Positions 1 through 10,807 of a stretch of 22,832 bases of DNA are shown here, in pieces. The stretch is from contig WION01000720.1 in assembly GCA_015039365.1 (NCBI GenBank), positions 1-22,832 on the forward strand, written 5' to 3'. The notes under the pieces are model-generated. The model worked only from the letters and a program-made list of their open reading frames with translations, ran no database searches and had not been told where the DNA came from. The DNA is from Amanita rubescens (lineage: Eukaryota > Basidiomycota > Agaricomycetes > Agaricales > Amanitaceae). A program made the position numbers and the translations under genes. The first letter of the stretch is position 1. Each line of letters starts with the position of its first letter.

Positions 1-1718
1 GCATGATGAAGGAAAGGCTGGTCTATGTACGTCTCGGGTCTTGAGAATTTGATGCCTACGTCTGAGCAATCTTCATGCTAGGTTCGAGGAACTCCAGGGA
101 GTGACAAGTCGACGATCTACTGATCAGCATATTCTACAGAAAGATCCCAAAGCTTTTGTCTGTGTAACTTGGTCGTGGCCGCCGCGAAAACTTCCCCCTT
201 TTGCGGGAGCAGAACTTGAATTCGCACTCTTGGCTCCAGGGCCATCATTCCCGATTTCCCCGAGCGAACGAGCCCTGCTTTCTTACTTATGGATGAGCTG
301 GTCCGGTCTCTCAGAACCGCATTCCATTTTAGGCGATGCGAGTCGAAATGAATCTTATCGTTAGACCGCTGACGCACTGACAGGAACTTCAATTAAGGGG
401 TCGAAACGGACCGGTGACAAACTGCTAGTCGGATTGTTCATTGAATTTGGCCGGTGATGACGAACTTGACTACCGCGGGAACAACGGAGCAAATGCAACC
501 TATTACGAGAGTAATTATCATCCGGGTCCTCGACATCAGCTAGGTACATTGAGACGATGTGGAGAAATTCGTTTATTGGGGTATTTTAGGCGCGCGCGCC
601 CCGCGTCGACTTGGCTTTGTTGGGAGCCCAGTAAACTCAAAGGTGGTAAAGTAAATGCCCTCATCGAGGCGATGCCTCTAGGCTCACTGGCGGTTACCGA
701 TACCGATGGTATGCAAAGAATAACGGCATTTGTGTCATTGAACTCGTAATCCAGGGCGTTACATCACTTTCATTATTCTAGGTATTTACCATATGGTTTC
801 GATTAACGCGCTCGTGTCTCGATTTGGAATTTGTGATACCTGTATAGGGCTCAAGGTTCTGTATTGAAAGTTCTCGACTCGGTACGGTGGGAGGTAGCTT
901 TGCAACGATGCCCTCTTGAGTTTACCGTTAGATAACACGTTCCAGAACACATAGAATTCCGGCCGATGCATGCGAAGGCGAATGGTGACGTGCACAGAGA
1001 GAAGGACCGGATATCCGAAAGCCGGGCGACTACGAGCAGACACCCGGTGCCAGTCTCCTCCGATAAGGATCCGCGCTGATAGGGAGGACGCGAGGATCGA
1101 AATAGGCTTAATATTGATTAATCAACGTGAGAAAGGCAATGCGCGTGTGTGCTTGATGGCGATACCTATGCCTTTATTGACTTGGAGTCAAGGCAACAGT
1201 TAAGATATCATCATTCCGCCGCAGATGATTCTGAAAGGATAGTAGTTTGCTAATCGACTCCAATCGACCGATTCTTCTGAGGGACGGATTTACCACGTAT
1301 GTGAAATCTTGCTTAGGTTAGGAACCGCAGTCGTCGCGTCACGCCGAGAACTCGAGGGTTCTGCGAGGCGCCAAGAACGTGTCGGAGTACGTGAGAAGCG
1401 ACATCTTTGAACCCGCTTTCGTGGACGAACGCGTTGATTTAAGTGGCGTCGCCGCAGGGGATAGTAGCTGTCGTACTGTACACGTGGTACTATCTGTTGA
1501 GCCAAGGGTGAGAGTGTGGCAGTAGGTGGACCATTGAAGGGGGGGGTGAATGTTAGTTAGAAATAGTCAAAAACCAATAAAAGAACGGAAACCGGTGAGC
1601 CGAAGAAGTGGGCGGGGATCAGTGTTGAGTCGGTAAGTAGAGGAAAGGTGGAGAGAAGGCTCCACGTGTAAAACGCGGCCAAACACGGCGTAGAGTTGCA
1701 ATGTTGGCAGTCGTCAGG
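1..1718. other. Gene-poor stretch, nothing recognised
   Basis: Open frames here are all below about 105 codons, occur on both strands without a common frame, and none shows a domain, a long compositional signature or a believable chain of exons. I see no tRNA-like cloverleaf, no long repeat and no transposon end. The most likely reading is intergenic DNA upstream of the gene that starts at 1795; a very diverged or fragmentary gene cannot be excluded. Confidence 0.5.
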
Positions 1719-1794
1719 TCTATTCTCATCACCTCTTTCTCTCTTTCTTTCTAACTATCACAACGACGGCGACGACAAGAGCCATTTCTTCAGA
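1719..1794 (+). promoter_or_regulatory. Pyrimidine-rich 5' leader / core promoter region
   Basis: A C/T-rich run (about 1719-1761) sits directly before the chosen start codon at 1795. CT-rich blocks just upstream of the start are a common property of fungal promoters and transcription start regions. No clear TATA box was seen. The role is inferred from position and composition only. Confidence 0.35.
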
Positions 1795-4700
1795 ATGCCT
1801 AGGTTCTTGGGCCTCTTCTCAAGGAAATCAAAGAATACAGACCCGACCCCGCAGTCTTCCACAGCCTCTGACGCCCTTTCCTCCGCTTCTCTCTCCCCGA
1901 CCGCGTCAAGTTCTCCATCTCATGATAGGTCTTCTTCTTCTTCTTCCCCTAGAAAGCTTCAACGCCATCCGGACTCTACTCGTTCTAAACATGCCCCCTC
2001 CACGCCGGCACAACAAGATCACTCTAGCGTGTATCCGTCTATAACTAATTCTCCCTCGGCGACCTCCACTGCTTCATCCAGCAAGCTGCGTCTGCCTTTT
2101 ACTCGCAAACGCCAACCTTCTGTTGCTGCCGCTGCATCTACCACGTCCGTCAATACCACGGAAAGTCAGTCTGTCGCACACCGGGATATACACTCCGCAC
2201 ATCGCCCCTCTTTCGTAGATCGGGAACGAATTAGTATTGCGTCCGATGGCGACTTGCCTGATTCTCGCCGCCTCCGTCCGCCACCTTCCAAGTCCGCCAT
2301 CTTTGCTGCTTATGCCGACCCCCTGGGCACCCTATCCACGCGATCTCTCCCAAATGAAGCGCCCCAACCATTTTCATTACCAGATTCTGGGATGCCTTCC
2401 CCTCCCTCAGATTCCTCACCGCAGCCTCCCGAGCCGCCAGCCACCAAAAAGTCTTTCTTTTCCTGGGGAAAATCCGTTTCCCCCACACATGTGGCTAAAA
2501 CAAAAACAAAGCCGACTCCTCCGCCGTCGCAGCCTGTTCAGGATTCAAAGACAGGTTCTACTGCAGACTTGTCTTTTAATCTCAAGTCATTTCGGCATGT
2601 CGGCCCTTCATCCGCGTTGGATAGCCAGGCGTCTCTCGCCATTCCGAATTCATCACCATCACCATCACCGAGACCGCGTGGAACAAGCATGGGTGACTCG
2701 TCGCAGCGTATTTCTGTTGCTGCATTCCGAGAAGCTCAAGCTCGGCGTACTAGCATGATTTTTGACTCACCTAATCCTGAACTCAGATCGTCAAGTCCGT
2801 TTGGTACGCCGCCCACTCCTCAGGAGCCCGGCGGGCGTGCAAGCCCCCGATTAAGTCCACTAAAATCTTCCAAAAGCCATGATACTCGGCTAGATGGAAC
2901 AAAGAATAGGGGTTTTGAGTCCGATTCTGATGCAGATACCAGCTCCGAAGAGGATAGCGATAACGAAAGTGACCATGAACGTACTCTTACTCAACGCGAC
3001 CGTTGGAAAGGCAAGGCCAAGGCCAAGAGTGAAGTGGGTCATGGAGCCCCAAGGTCTGAGAACACGGACAGGCGCCTTGATGATTCTTCGCGATCTCCGT
3101 CCGGTCTGGGTAACCATGTTGCTCGTCCACGTGCAAGCATGTCCACCAGCGCTGCTACGCCCTCTGCAGCCGCCCAAAGAGCGAGTATATTGGTGAATGC
3201 CAACGACCCAGCAGTAGGTATGTTAATATTTTTTCATTGACATTTTGCGTTGCTGATATCATTTCTTCAGATCACAAACGGAATACGCGGCATAACAGAG
3301 AACCTTCTTTTTGCTCGAATCCTGGAGCCAGCACAACGTCTAGTTTCTCCCCGAGTTCGGCCCCGAGACACCTGTCATCTTCGGATTCAGAAGACGAGGA
3401 AGATGCGCCACTTGCGACTTTTGTTCAGCCTAAACGTCCAGGCAGCGCATTATCAGCGGGTTCTGGATCATCTCCTGGTTCTCAGATCACTAGTCGGAAC
3501 AGGTCAAACTTCCAACATCCCTGGAAGGGGTAAACCTCTTATAGACATCAATGAACTTTTAAGTGCAAAGATTTCCATGGCAGAAGATAAGGGATTCACC
3601 CAGGGTAATACGTTACTTGCAAGTGCATCGCCTCCAGGTATGACAGGTTGCTAATTTCATCTTTATCTCGATTGACTGCGCCTCAGGCACTAGGAATCCT
3701 GCCTCGATAAAAACTTCTCGCCTGTCAGCGAGTCCGCCCCCTTTGTCACCGACAGAGAGCTTTAACTCCAGCGGCTTTGCAACCGCTCCTTCATCTATCA
3801 GGGCCTTTAGTCAAATGTCTCCGGTCACTTCTAACAGCGAACAAGCTGCGCATAAGAGAGACAGACTCAATGAACGTCTGCTGCGAGCTACTAAAGGTTC
3901 CGTTGCTAGAGCAGCATCGCCTGTCCCTATATCGTCATCGATTGGTAATGTCAATGCTTCTTCCAATCCTGATGGTGCGAGGCAATCGGCGGTTCCACAA
4001 ACATCATTCGGAACGTCCCAAAATCCCGGTTTCCACCCTAGTCATCCTGCTGAGCCGTTGGGCTTTAAAATGGTAGGGTCGGAACAGGGTCAACCCAGCC
4101 CACCAGACCAGGAACTGATTCAGATGCTCGGTGCAAGCGTGAAATTGATCTCCAAGACCGGTAACAGCACACCTGAAGACGTAGATATGCAAGATACGCA
4201 AGACAGCTCGGAGAGCGAGGAAGAGGAGAGCGATGAAGACGTGTCTTCAGATGACGATAAGGGGGTAAGGGGCCAGAGTCTGACTAGTAGCTCGAAAGGC
4301 TCTGACGAATGGGAAAAGGTTGATGCGAAGGAAGCAAGAGTCAAGGAGGAGTACAAGGGCAAAGATGGTATCTTGAAGGGGAAGAACGTCATGGGTCTTG
4401 GGAAAGAGCGAGGCAAGCATAAAGAAGGCACTCAGGAACTGACACCAAGGGCGTCTGAGCCGCCAATTGCCCCTATTCCCATCAAGCAGCGGACGCCGAC
4501 GCCATCTTTCAGCGTTACCTCCCGCCCACCTTTAGTTAGGAGCGGAGCGATCACCTCTAGTGGCTCAGGCTACACATCTGTGGCTCCTTCGACCACGGCT
4601 TCCAACGGGAGTCTTAGCAGCAGTAGCGGTGGCAAGACGAGACAGCAGGGTAGCTCAACCATGAATCCGATGGATACGCACCTTTCTTCGTCTTCAGGTG

Positions 4701-6173
4701 CTTCTGCCCCGGCAACCAGTGATATGCGGGGTCGGTCAATGGGCCCGGGTGCCCCTCCTCTTCGATCACCAGCGATGAGCCGGACATCTAACCAGTCGGG
4801 GCGAGATTCGCCCGCAAATACGGCCCAGGATTCGAATCGGTCGTCGATCGCGGATAATCCTTCTGGCGCATCTGGAGGGCGGCAAAGAAGCTCTACGATG
4901 ATGCCCTCTATCAGCGTATCTGCGGTACCGGGTATGCCTGCGAGGCCGTTTGCTCGCCGGGACAGTCCGGCAAGCTCTACTGGTGATTCGAGCAGTGGTC
5001 GAGCTCCGTTGACTCCTAGAGACGGTAGTGATATTGGGAGCATGGCAGGAAGCGGCATTGGAGCTCAGGCGAAGAGTGGTGAGAGCAACAGTGCTATGAA
5101 GGGAAGTTCCGGTTTGCGGAGTGCAAAGCGGAGGAGTGTTTGTTTCGAGGATGATCTGATTGGGGATTCTGCGCCTCACACATCTGGGAGGGGAAAATTT
5201 GCGCAGAAAGAAGGTAGAGAGGGCGTCGATGAGGAGAAGAGGAAGGAGAGGCGGAGGAGCGAGGCGAGAGCTGCGATTGAGGTAAGCGCCTGCTTGTTTT
5301 TTTTCGAGCTTGTAACTGATGGACGTACAGTTGGGCAATGTCATCAATGGCCGAGGACCCATCGTCGACGATGAGGAAGAGGATGTTCCCATTAATCAAA
5401 CTGCGCAGGGACGTATGTCAGGGATGAACCCGATGATGGGTATGGGTGGTGGAATCCATCCGATGCAGATGGGTTCTATGCCCAGCTGGAATGGACCGTG
5501 GGGTAACCCTATGGGGCACCAGATGTATAATACCCCCCAGTACATGCAGGGGGGTCCAGATCCTTCCGTCATCGCTGCACACCAGCAGGCCATGATGATT
5601 GCGAAGCAAGCGTATCAAATGGCCGTTGCCCAGCAGGCTGCGGTGGCAGCTGGAGACGAGTGGGAGCGGGGATCGGCTACGGGTGGATTTGGTGGAAGAG
5701 GCATGTTTGCCGGAGGAATGCCGAATGCGCCGATGGGACCACCCCCGTACGGGATGGGCCCCATGGGTGGTATGGGAATGGGCGGAATGAGCATGGGCAT
5801 GGGCATGCCAAACATGAACATGAATATGATGGGTATGGGGAGCAACTGGTCCTCGGCTGGCTCTGTCGGTTTCCCTCCCAGTTCTCGGTCGATGTATGGT
5901 GGTGGTGGCGGCATAAATTCGTCAAGAAGTGAATACGGCGGAAGCGCAGGTGGGGGGTGGAACTCCGCTAGAAGCACGTATGGTGAATCCTTTGGTCCTC
6001 CGACCGGGAGAGTTCCCAAGCCCGCGATGGCCGAACGTGAGTCCCGCGCGCCGCCTGTTCCGCCCGTCCCAAGTCAAACTCAAGGGCGGGTGAGGACAAC
6101 GAGTCAGCCGAATTCGACCCGGAGTAATGGTCAAAAGAAAGCTCCACCGCCGTCATCCTGGAAAGGATCATAA
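1795..6173 (+). CDS. Large Ser/Pro-rich, Met/Gly-rich disordered protein, function unknown (5 exons)
   Basis: Proposed exons are 1795-3217, 3271-3459, 3503-3637, 3687-5281 and 5331-6173; they join to 4185 nt, giving 1394 residues with no internal stop. Introns 1, 3 and 4 have good ends (GTATGT, GTATGA and GTAAGC donors; CAG acceptors; 49-53 nt). Intron 2 (43 nt, GTTCTG donor) is inferred only from the change of frame. The start gives a basic N-terminus, MPRFLGLFSRKSKN; an upstream in-frame ATG at 1696 would add 33 less typical residues. Most of the protein is Ser/Pro/Thr-rich and probably disordered. Acidic clusters lie near residues 375-395, 513-520 and 752-775, a basic helical stretch (EKRKERRRSEARAAIE) near 1100-1115, and a Met/Gly-rich tail near 1140-1290 that holds a Gln/Ala segment with MMIAKQAYQMAVAQQ and DEWERGS. 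I recall similar tails in uncharacterised Agaricomycete proteins, but know no function. No catalytic domain or membrane segment is visible; a scaffold role would be a guess. Confidence 0.85.
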
Positions 6174-6966
6174 GGCCCTGCCTACATCTTCGCATCTTCT
6201 CATCCCTTTAGTCATGTTCGTCAACATCTTGCTTTGTTTGTTTCTTGCATCATGCACCGGGTCAGTCCAACTCGCGCGGCATATACGTATGTTTCGATTT
6301 TTACATTCTTGTTTCTGGAAGCTGACGCGGTATACATGCAGATTCAACTTCGTTTTGGACGTTAATATTGTTATTTATAGAGGTTTTCGTTCCCTCGACT
6401 TACGCTCGTTTTACCTCACTCTGCAGTCATCAACACATCCCTCACCCCGCACTTGCATTATTTACTATTACAACTCATACCGATGTGTGGACATGGGTAA
6501 TTCATACTCTACCTCCGCATCCCCGCGCGTTATTATTGGTCTTGCACTTTTGGGTCAAATTATTCCTTTTTCACGTTCTTCACTTGACAAAACGACGCAC
6601 GGATAACATACCATTACCGTTACCCCCCACTATGACTAGGATTTAGTGCAGCTTCCCTGCATGTGTTTGTAAATCACTTGTCAAATTCAAATACATTACA
6701 AGCCTAAGTACTTGACTAGTGGCTGGCGGTGGGTGGCCGTACATTGGACAACATTATCGGCTCTCCTACACGTAATCCGTCCGATTTGTTAGTCTAGCTC
6801 ATAACGAAGACTAATTAGTTACCTTGAACTGGATTTGTATCCTAACTGACGTTGCTGCCGAGTTCGATGTACACCGAAGAAGCCGACACAGATATGTGCA
6901 AACAGCTGCAAAGGTGCGTAAGTCCTGATATGCAACACTCCCCATCTCCGGACATCGTACAACGGC
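6174..6966. other. Intergenic: 3' region of the large gene and upstream region of the NTPase gene
   Basis: The stretch is T- and C-rich. A 159-codon open frame overlapping the end of the preceding gene (6127-6606) has no domain and runs through AT-rich sequence, so I treat it as a chance frame within the 3' region. A 27 bp repeat lies at 6712-6738. A short frame opening at 6867 (MYTEEADTDMCKQL...) could be a 5' exon of the NTPase gene, but none of the donors I tried joins it in phase to the frame starting at 6967. Confidence 0.5.
6712..6738 (+). repeat. 27 bp dispersed repeat, copy 1
   Basis: The block beginning TTGACTAGTGGCTGGCGG recurs at 10781-10807 with one mismatch. The flanks are unrelated. 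The second copy lies inside the dispersed repeat that starts at 10741, so this is probably a short remnant of the same or an associated mobile element. Confidence 0.7.
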
Positions 6967-9008
6967 ATGCCAGAAACTTTACGCTATCTGATAAAAATGC
7001 TGGTGAGCGAGCCCAATCACGCAGGTGCGATCATTGTCCGTCTTGACCTACTTCCCATCTTTGTAGATCCTGATAATTGGGAGTGGAAAGCTAAATCTAG
7101 AGCCATATGGGAGCCCGCTGAGGAAATTTGGCAGGATTTCGGTGCTAAGTGGTATGGAGCTGAGAGCCAATCTGCTTCACTCGTCGATCCCAAGTCCCCA
7201 TCGCTGCCTCTTGATCCCTTGCCCCCGAGCCCTGACCCCGCTATATCATCATCAATTTTCGTCCGCGAGTCCTATGTGACGATGTTCGACACTGTCTGGG
7301 CACAAGCAATAACATCGCAGGGTAGACGTGGGGTTATCATAACTGGTCAGCCTGGCATTGGTGCGTATTAACTTTCCCACATCCACTATCGCGTAAGATG
7401 AATCATGTTTGAAGGCAAGACGTTATTTCATTACTATCTCCTTGTTCGGCTCTTGCAGCGGAAACAAGTCGTGCTCTTCTCCCCGCACGGCGTAGTGGTG
7501 TACCTCTTCTACTTTAATAAAGTCTATCAAGCCGACATGGATGAGCTCGCCAAACGCGTATCACTCCCTAATCCTAAATCATCCTCGAATGTCTTTATCT
7601 GGTCCCTATTTGATATCCGCGAGCCGAAAGGGCCGGCGAATTTTTTGTTCAGCCGTCCATGTTTGCCGGTGCAGACGGCTTCGCCCAATCCCATCCGATA
7701 CCATACCTGGCGTAAGGAACGGATGCCTCTGCACACAGGTTTGCCGTTATGGACCCGCGACGAGCTCATGCAAGGGTACGTCTTACTGATCACACATTTC
7801 TCTTCATGTCTGAGTGCACACTACCCAGGTTGCAATATCAGGACGAGTACTGCTCCCTGTTGGATGCGCTTCACCAAGTTTATACAAGCTCCTCTCCAAG
7901 TTCAGGGGATCCATTAGATGTCTGCCCTGGTGCCCGTGCACTCCTCGATGAACATTACAGTGAAGAGGGCACTGTGCCATCGCCCGAGGATGCCCTCCAG
8001 TACCTTCTGGACACAGCAATCGACCGTTTTGGGTACTCGGCTCGTGACGTGTTTGGTGGAGTCTTCAACTATATGGCGATGACCCGGTTCCATGAGAGCG
8101 CTTTCGACATCAATTTTGCCGAATTGCAAACTGCTGTATCCGACCTCTCTAAAATTCAAACTACCAGCAACTCTATATTTCATCGGATCCTTGCTCTCTC
8201 CCCGATTAATGACGACGCTCTTGTCAGCGTTCTTTGGAAAGTGGACTTCAAGTCAGACTGGGTTGCCAGGAGCGTGATCCGGGAACTGGGTGAAGCAGAG
8301 GACATCGCAATTCGCCAGCAAATCCACGTCTTTAACAGGATTCCGGCATCAAGAGGATTGGCGGGACGGTTGCTCGAGCCATTAGCTCATCGTTATATAG
8401 CAAACGTCAGAGACGGCTTCTGGCCACTTTTCAACATGAACTCCAATGGCGCTGATCCACCGCATTTCACCTTGGTCCACAATCCCCCTGTTCCAGATGA
8501 TGTACGATTTATCAAAGTCCAGCGCAAAATCGTTCTGCTCCAGTCCATTGCCAATCTCTCCACTTGTCTGGACAACAACTCATATTATATTCCTGAGGAC
8601 CCAAACTTCCCCTTGTTTGATGCCTTTACCATTGAACTTGACCATGCAAAGAAGTCCGCCATTTTGTGGGTACTTCAGATGACCACATCACGAATGCATG
8701 GAGGCTCTGCAAAGGGCTATCAGAAGATCCGTGAAATTGTCACAATCCTGAAGGATGAACTTCGGGAGGACCCTCCACCTCTAAAGAAGAGCAAGAAGGA
8801 CACCCCAACACCACTTGTGCAAGTACGCTACCTTCTCGTTGTTCCGAAAGACAAACCCCAGTTGGAGTTGGAGTGGCAGTTTCCAAAAGGATGGAACAAA
8901 AATTGTATAAAGAATGATCACTGTGGCAATGTTTACTGTTTGAAGATCCCCCTCACTGTACATTCTACTGCCACTCATGCAAATACGTTACCTTCTCAAG
9001 AAGAATGA
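6967..9008 (+). CDS. Crinkler/RHS-like P-loop NTPase (3 exons)
   Basis: Exons 6967-7360, 7415-7775 and 7829-9008 join in frame to 644 residues. Introns are 54 nt (GTGCGT...GAAG) and 53 nt (GTACGT...CCAG); the first splits the Walker A motif GQPGIGKT (residues 127-134), and splicing restores it, which strongly supports the model. Downstream are FIWSLFDIRE (about 192-201, possible Walker B), VQTASPNPIRYHTW (217-230) and LPLWTRDEL (241-249), the order seen in the NTPase module of Crinkler and retrotransposon-hotspot (RHS) type proteins. The N-terminus (LLPIFVDPDNWEW, IWEPAEEIW) is a header-like region common in basidiomycete paralogues as I remember them. The C-terminus (RYLLVVPKD, LEWQFPKGW) may be the remains of the usual nuclease-like domain, but I cannot identify its catalytic residues. 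Such proteins are thought to be effectors or parts of selfish elements; the role here is unknown. The 5' end could include an unrecognised exon, and the 3' end is disturbed by a tandem repeat. Confidence 0.8.
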
Positions 9009-9060
9009 TCACCATGGCAATGTTTACTGCTTGGAGGTCCCTCTCACCATATGTTCTTCT
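8819..9060 (+). repeat. Imperfect tandem duplication at the NTPase 3' end
   Basis: Unit 1 contains GCAAGTACGCTACCTTCTC at 8819-8837 and the coding stretch for NDHCGNVYCLKIPLT at about 8911-8967. Unit 2 repeats these as 8979-8997 and about 9002-9060 (NDHHGNVYCLEVPLT in another frame). The shared blocks are offset by 160 and 91 nt, so unit 2 lacks about 69 nt present in unit 1. The gene's stop codon (9006-9008) falls at the start of the second block, in a different frame, so the duplication seems to have set the present C-terminus. Confidence 0.75.
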
Positions 9061-9365
9061 ATTATCAAGAATGTATCTAGTTTTGAATGTATTCCTTCCA
9101 GATACAGTTGGAAATGTGCACTTTCGACTCATCTCATTATGAGCGTCTACAACTATTCTGCTGCCCTTATCCAAGCTCTCTGCCGTCTTTATGTCTAGGT
9201 GACCTTGTCAGCTTCTGGGCCTCGTTATCCTCCTCCAACCATTGTTGTTAATTTATCCCTCTGTCTCTGACTCAGACTTCTACCGTGTGTAAATGAATCT
9301 GAGGGGAGAGACAAGTGTAAAGACTATCAATCATTTTGTATCGGTGGTATATTACAATTCAGGAG
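9061..9365. other. 3' flank of the NTPase gene
   Basis: A frame continuing from the second tandem unit (8977-9198) stays open for 73 codons but shows no domain; it may be degraded C-terminal coding sequence of the NTPase. The rest has no recognised gene. An AATAAA at 9373-9378, just inside the next duplicated block, could serve as a poly(A) signal for plus-strand transcripts. Confidence 0.4.
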
Positions 9366-9434
9366 TGTTGAAAATAAATAAGAAATTGTTCATGATGTGT
9401 GTACAACAACAATTAGAACATCCGAGTCCCACCG

Positions 9435-10731
9435 TCATACCATCGTGTGGAGGTACAGCAACTGGCGGAGGTCGATGCCCTGCAAGCCGACTCGTTGACC
9501 TCGCGTTGGCGGAACTCCCATCCTCAACGCACGTGGTGGCGCTCTAGCTGACAACAACCTAGTAGTAGCCCCAGCCCCAGCTCCAGCCCCAGCCCCAGCG
9601 TTCAACGAAGCCGAAGACGACATCTTCACTAGCGTTCTAGGTATATTCGGAGGGCCTGGCGAAGACAATGGCGAAATGTAGCCCTGTGACGACGGTGGTG
9701 GACCCAGACTCTTTGATGGTTCCTTGCTCGATACGGGTGTCCGAGCGCCGCTGCGTGAGGGGATGGAGAACACCGCTTGACCGTTGGCTCCCGGAGAAGA
9801 TAACATGGTGCCAAAGGTGGTGAAAACGTCGGCTGATGCGGCGGAATGGGGAAAGGAGGTATATGGACTTGCGGGAGAGGTGAGAGGGAATATGAGGGGA
9901 GGATCAGTAGTACCGAGGTCCAAGGGGGTGGGTATCCGTTCAGATGATTTATGGGATTGAGGGGTCGGCGCTCGGTCGGGTTTGAGTGACTGAAGGGTCG
10001 GCGCTCGATCTGATAATTTGGAGGAAGGAGTAGGTGCACGATCTGATGATTTGAGCGAAGGGGAAGAGGGTACCCGATCCGAGTCTGAGGACCTGGACGA
10101 TGGAACAGACGATTTTGGTTGCTTGAGGTAGGATGGTAGAGCGGGTACGGGTGGAGTGCCTATAGATGGCAAATTAGTGTTTTGGGTTGGTCCGTCGCCC
10201 ATTTGTGGGTGCCTTGGGTGTGATCAAAGGCGAAGCGAGCTGTGAAGGGTATTTCGATAGTCGATTATGAGAATTAAACGAAAAGGTGGAATGGAGTTTG
10301 AGTGGCATTTTCGGTTTCTCACTGAGCAAGTCGTGGAGGAGGTAGGTGAAATCAAGCCCGCACTCTTGTAGAAGCTAAACATGTATATGAGCATAAAATC
10401 ATCAACGGCAATGACGGCCAACCTTTTTACTCTGCGCGTGCGTAACCCTGACAGCTTCTTCGACTACTTTGGGATCCACATGACTTGCTTTCTGAATATC
10501 TCTGCGAATGCCTCAATCTCCTTCTTTGCCCAATCAATGAAAGCTGTCAAGGTATCAACGTCTGCCCTCCAAAGCTAACATCTGACTCACAACTTGCGAA
10601 CTCGTTCTCTTTGAAGCTCGCCAAGAACCAATCCGCGGTATGCTTGATACCGGTGAAGCAAACAATGGCAAGGTCGGCAATATAAGCGCCGATGTTGCCT
10701 TCAAACCTGATATTGCGTATATGACTCTTGA
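9435..10731 (-). pseudogene. EXO84: Partial EXO84 copy: C-terminal half only, degraded
   Basis: Read on the minus strand, it starts abruptly in the exon encoding IKSHIRNIRFEGNIGAYIADL and continues GIKHTADWFLASFKENEF, an intron at 10590-10544, then FIDWAKKEIEAFAEIFRKQV, a second intron and the Ser/Pro-rich tail with repeated SDRAPTP-like units. It lacks the N-terminal coiled coil and the PH domain. Compared with the other copy it has lost about 10 nt near 10481, 2 nt near 10188 and 4 nt near 9504, each breaking the frame. In other places (for example IADLAIVCFTGIKHTADWF) it keeps the expected family sequence where the 19748-22832 copy has lost bases. Its start is cut by the duplication breakpoint and no promoter or start codon is evident, so a functional product is unlikely. 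Confidence 0.85.
9568..9600 (-). repeat. CCCCAG minisatellite in the EXO84 tail
   Basis: Five to six imperfect 6 bp units encode an alternating Gly-Ala run on the minus strand. The other EXO84 copy has only about two units here and a different neighbouring insertion, so the array length has changed since the duplication. Confidence 0.7.
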
Positions 10732-10780
10732 AGATGTGAGGTGCAATGGCAATATACGCTTCGAATTGGTTTTCCAATTA

Positions 10781-10807
10781 TTGACTAGTGGCTGGCGGTG
10801 GATGGCC
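10781..10807 (+). repeat. 27 bp dispersed repeat, copy 2
   Basis: Matches 6712-6738 with one mismatch (GGTGGATGGCC here, GGTGGGTGGCC there). It lies immediately after the shared 40 bp left end of E1. Confidence 0.7.

Larger units (their letters stand above)
9366..10731. repeat. Segmental duplication, copy A (1366 bp)
   Basis: This interval matches 19706-21056 in the same orientation, roughly 95% identical by eye, with small indels. The match starts at TGTTGAAAATAAATAA and ends at GTATATGACTCTTGA; beyond each end the sequences diverge at once. It covers the last exons, introns and 3' flank of EXO84. Introns are retained, so it arose by DNA-level duplication and not by reverse transcription of an mRNA. 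Confidence 0.92.

Noticed and set aside
1696..1794. Upstream in-frame ATG of the large gene
   Set aside because: The extra 33 residues come from the CT-rich leader; the ATG at 1795 gives a typical basic N-terminus. It is not excluded, only less likely.
4570..5392. Long minus-strand frames (162 and 208 codons) inside the large gene
   Set aside because: Antisense shadows of Ser/Gly-rich exon 4; the plus-strand frame has consistent introns and a coherent protein.
6127..6606. 159-codon plus-strand frame overlapping the end of the large gene
   Set aside because: It overlaps the well-supported last exon in another frame and continues through T-rich 3' sequence; no domain or splice support.
6852..7046. 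Short frame upstream of the NTPase as a first exon
   Set aside because: The nearby donors (6914, 6918) do not join in phase to the acceptor at 6973, so the gene was started at 6967.
9366..10731. Duplication as retrocopy of an EXO84 mRNA
   Set aside because: The introns are present in the copy and there is no poly(A) tract at its end.
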